A stretch of 5,730 bases of DNA from Deltaproteobacteria bacterium (GTDB taxonomy: Bacteria; Myxococcota_A; Polyangia; Polyangiales; Houyiibacteriaceae), in NCBI GenBank assembly GCA_027295555.1, contig JAPUKT010000033.1:1-5730 (forward strand). Reading direction: 5' to 3'. Below, one piece after another: positions 5,332 through 5,730 of this stretch. Position 1 is the stretch's first letter, and every line of letters starts with the position of its first letter. The notes beneath the pieces are model-generated. The model did no database searches, was not told the origin of the DNA, and was given only the letters and a program-made list of their open reading frames with translations. Both the position numbers and the translations under genes were made by a program.

Positions 5332-5730
5332 CTCGCGTCCTCGCAGGCCGGCGCCCGGTGCTCGAAGCGCTGCGGGGCAACACCAAGGTCCGCCGCGTGT
5401 TCATGGAATCCGAAAGCCGGTTTCCAGACGTGCGCGAAGCTGCTCAAGGCAGCGGGATCCCGGTCAGCACCAAAGACCGTGTTGAGCTCGATAGACTCAC
5501 CGAAGGGGTGCGCCACCAGGGCGTCGTGGCGCTCGCCGATCCCTATCGGTTTTTCGACATCGATGAGTTGGTCGCACGCGCGGGTGACCACTCGATTTTC
5601 GTGGCACTCGACGAGGTGACAGATCCCCAAAACTTCGGTGCCATCATTCGAAGCGCGGTAGCCCTCGGCCTCGATGGCCTGGTGATTCCAAAGCACCGCG
5701 CGGCGGGGATCACCCCTGCAGTCGTGCGGG
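5328..5730 (+). CDS. rlmB: 23S rRNA 2'-O-ribose methyltransferase, RlmB/TrmH family (5' part, cut by the window)
   Basis: The ATG at 5328 overlaps the pyrF stop (ATGA), and the frame is open for 134 codons to the window end. The protein begins MTRVLAGRRPVLEAL, the standard opening of RlmB-type SpoU methyltransferases (a substrate-binding L30e-like domain, about residues 1-75, ending near GVRHQGVVAL). A linker and the start of the SPOUT domain follow, with the diagnostic motif LDEVTDPQNFGAIIRSA (motif 1, with its conserved Asn and Arg) and then GLDGLVIPKHRAAGITPAVVR. Characterised RlmB methylates the ribose of G2251 in the peptidyl-transferase P-loop of 23S rRNA using SAM. The C-terminal SAM-binding knot is outside the window, so the exact target cannot be confirmed; another TrmH-family specificity is possible. 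Confidence 0.9.
   Translation, partial: MTRVLAGRRPVLEALRGNTKVRRVFMESESRFPDVREAAQGSGIPVSTKDRVELDRLTEGVRHQGVVALADPYRFFDIDELVARAGDHSIFVALDEVTDPQNFGAIIRSAVALGLDGLVIPKHRAAGITPAVVR

Noticed and set aside
5187..5696. Minus-strand open frame opposite pyrF and rlmB
   Set aside because: It is antisense to two genes with complete family motifs; its translation matches nothing I recognise.
5328..5730. Functional link between the rRNA methyltransferase and the rRNA intervening-sequence-like proteins
   Set aside because: They are more than 4 kb apart, in different transcription units, and rlmB next to pyrF looks like ordinary housekeeping clustering. The shared mention of 23S rRNA is likely coincidental.

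Overview
The window is GC-rich with strong G/C bias at third codon positions. It carries two tandem PilT-family retraction-ATPase genes, a charged coiled-coil membrane protein, pyrF, and the start of an rlmB-type rRNA methyltransferase gene. This content, together with the 23S-rRNA-intervening-sequence-like small proteins, suggests a deltaproteobacterium in the broad sense, most likely Myxococcota. That assignment is inferred from gene content and composition, as there is no rRNA or marker gene to confirm it.

Layout. (1) Positions 1-945 form a compact symmetrical cassette. A hexamer tandem repeat (1-83) runs into a perfect 31-bp inverted repeat, which abuts the start of a four-helix-bundle gene (166-498, +). 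That gene meets a paralogue tail to tail (495-821, -), with interlocking stop codons. The paralogue is preceded by its own perfect inverted repeat (25 bp), then a 12-bp palindrome and a second copy of the hexamer repeat. Both genes have their ribosome binding site inside the hairpin arm next to the start codon. The two hairpins have unrelated sequences. (2) Positions 946-3651 (-) hold a two-gene operon of PilT-like ATPases. The upstream one has an extra degenerate N-terminal domain and a proline-rich linker; the downstream one is a standard-length PilT. Each lacks a different one of the two usual His-box histidines. (3) Positions 3652-3859 are a divergent promoter region with AT-rich -10-like boxes very close to both start codons. 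(4) Positions 3860-5730 (+) hold a coiled-coil/transmembrane protein of unknown role, then pyrF (pyrimidine synthesis), then rlmB (23S rRNA 2'-O-methylation), cut by the window end. The spacing (29 bp, then a 4-bp ATGA overlap) suggests one transcription unit.

How the parts may work together. The two ATPases are probably co-expressed and may act together at a type IV pilus or related machine. The coiled-coil protein shares their divergent promoter region and is a candidate partner only by position. pyrF and rlmB are housekeeping genes. The most unusual part is the hairpin/four-helix-bundle cassette next to the end of the pilT operon. It looks like a mobile or amplified element, or a self-regulating RNA-binding pair, and its function is unknown.
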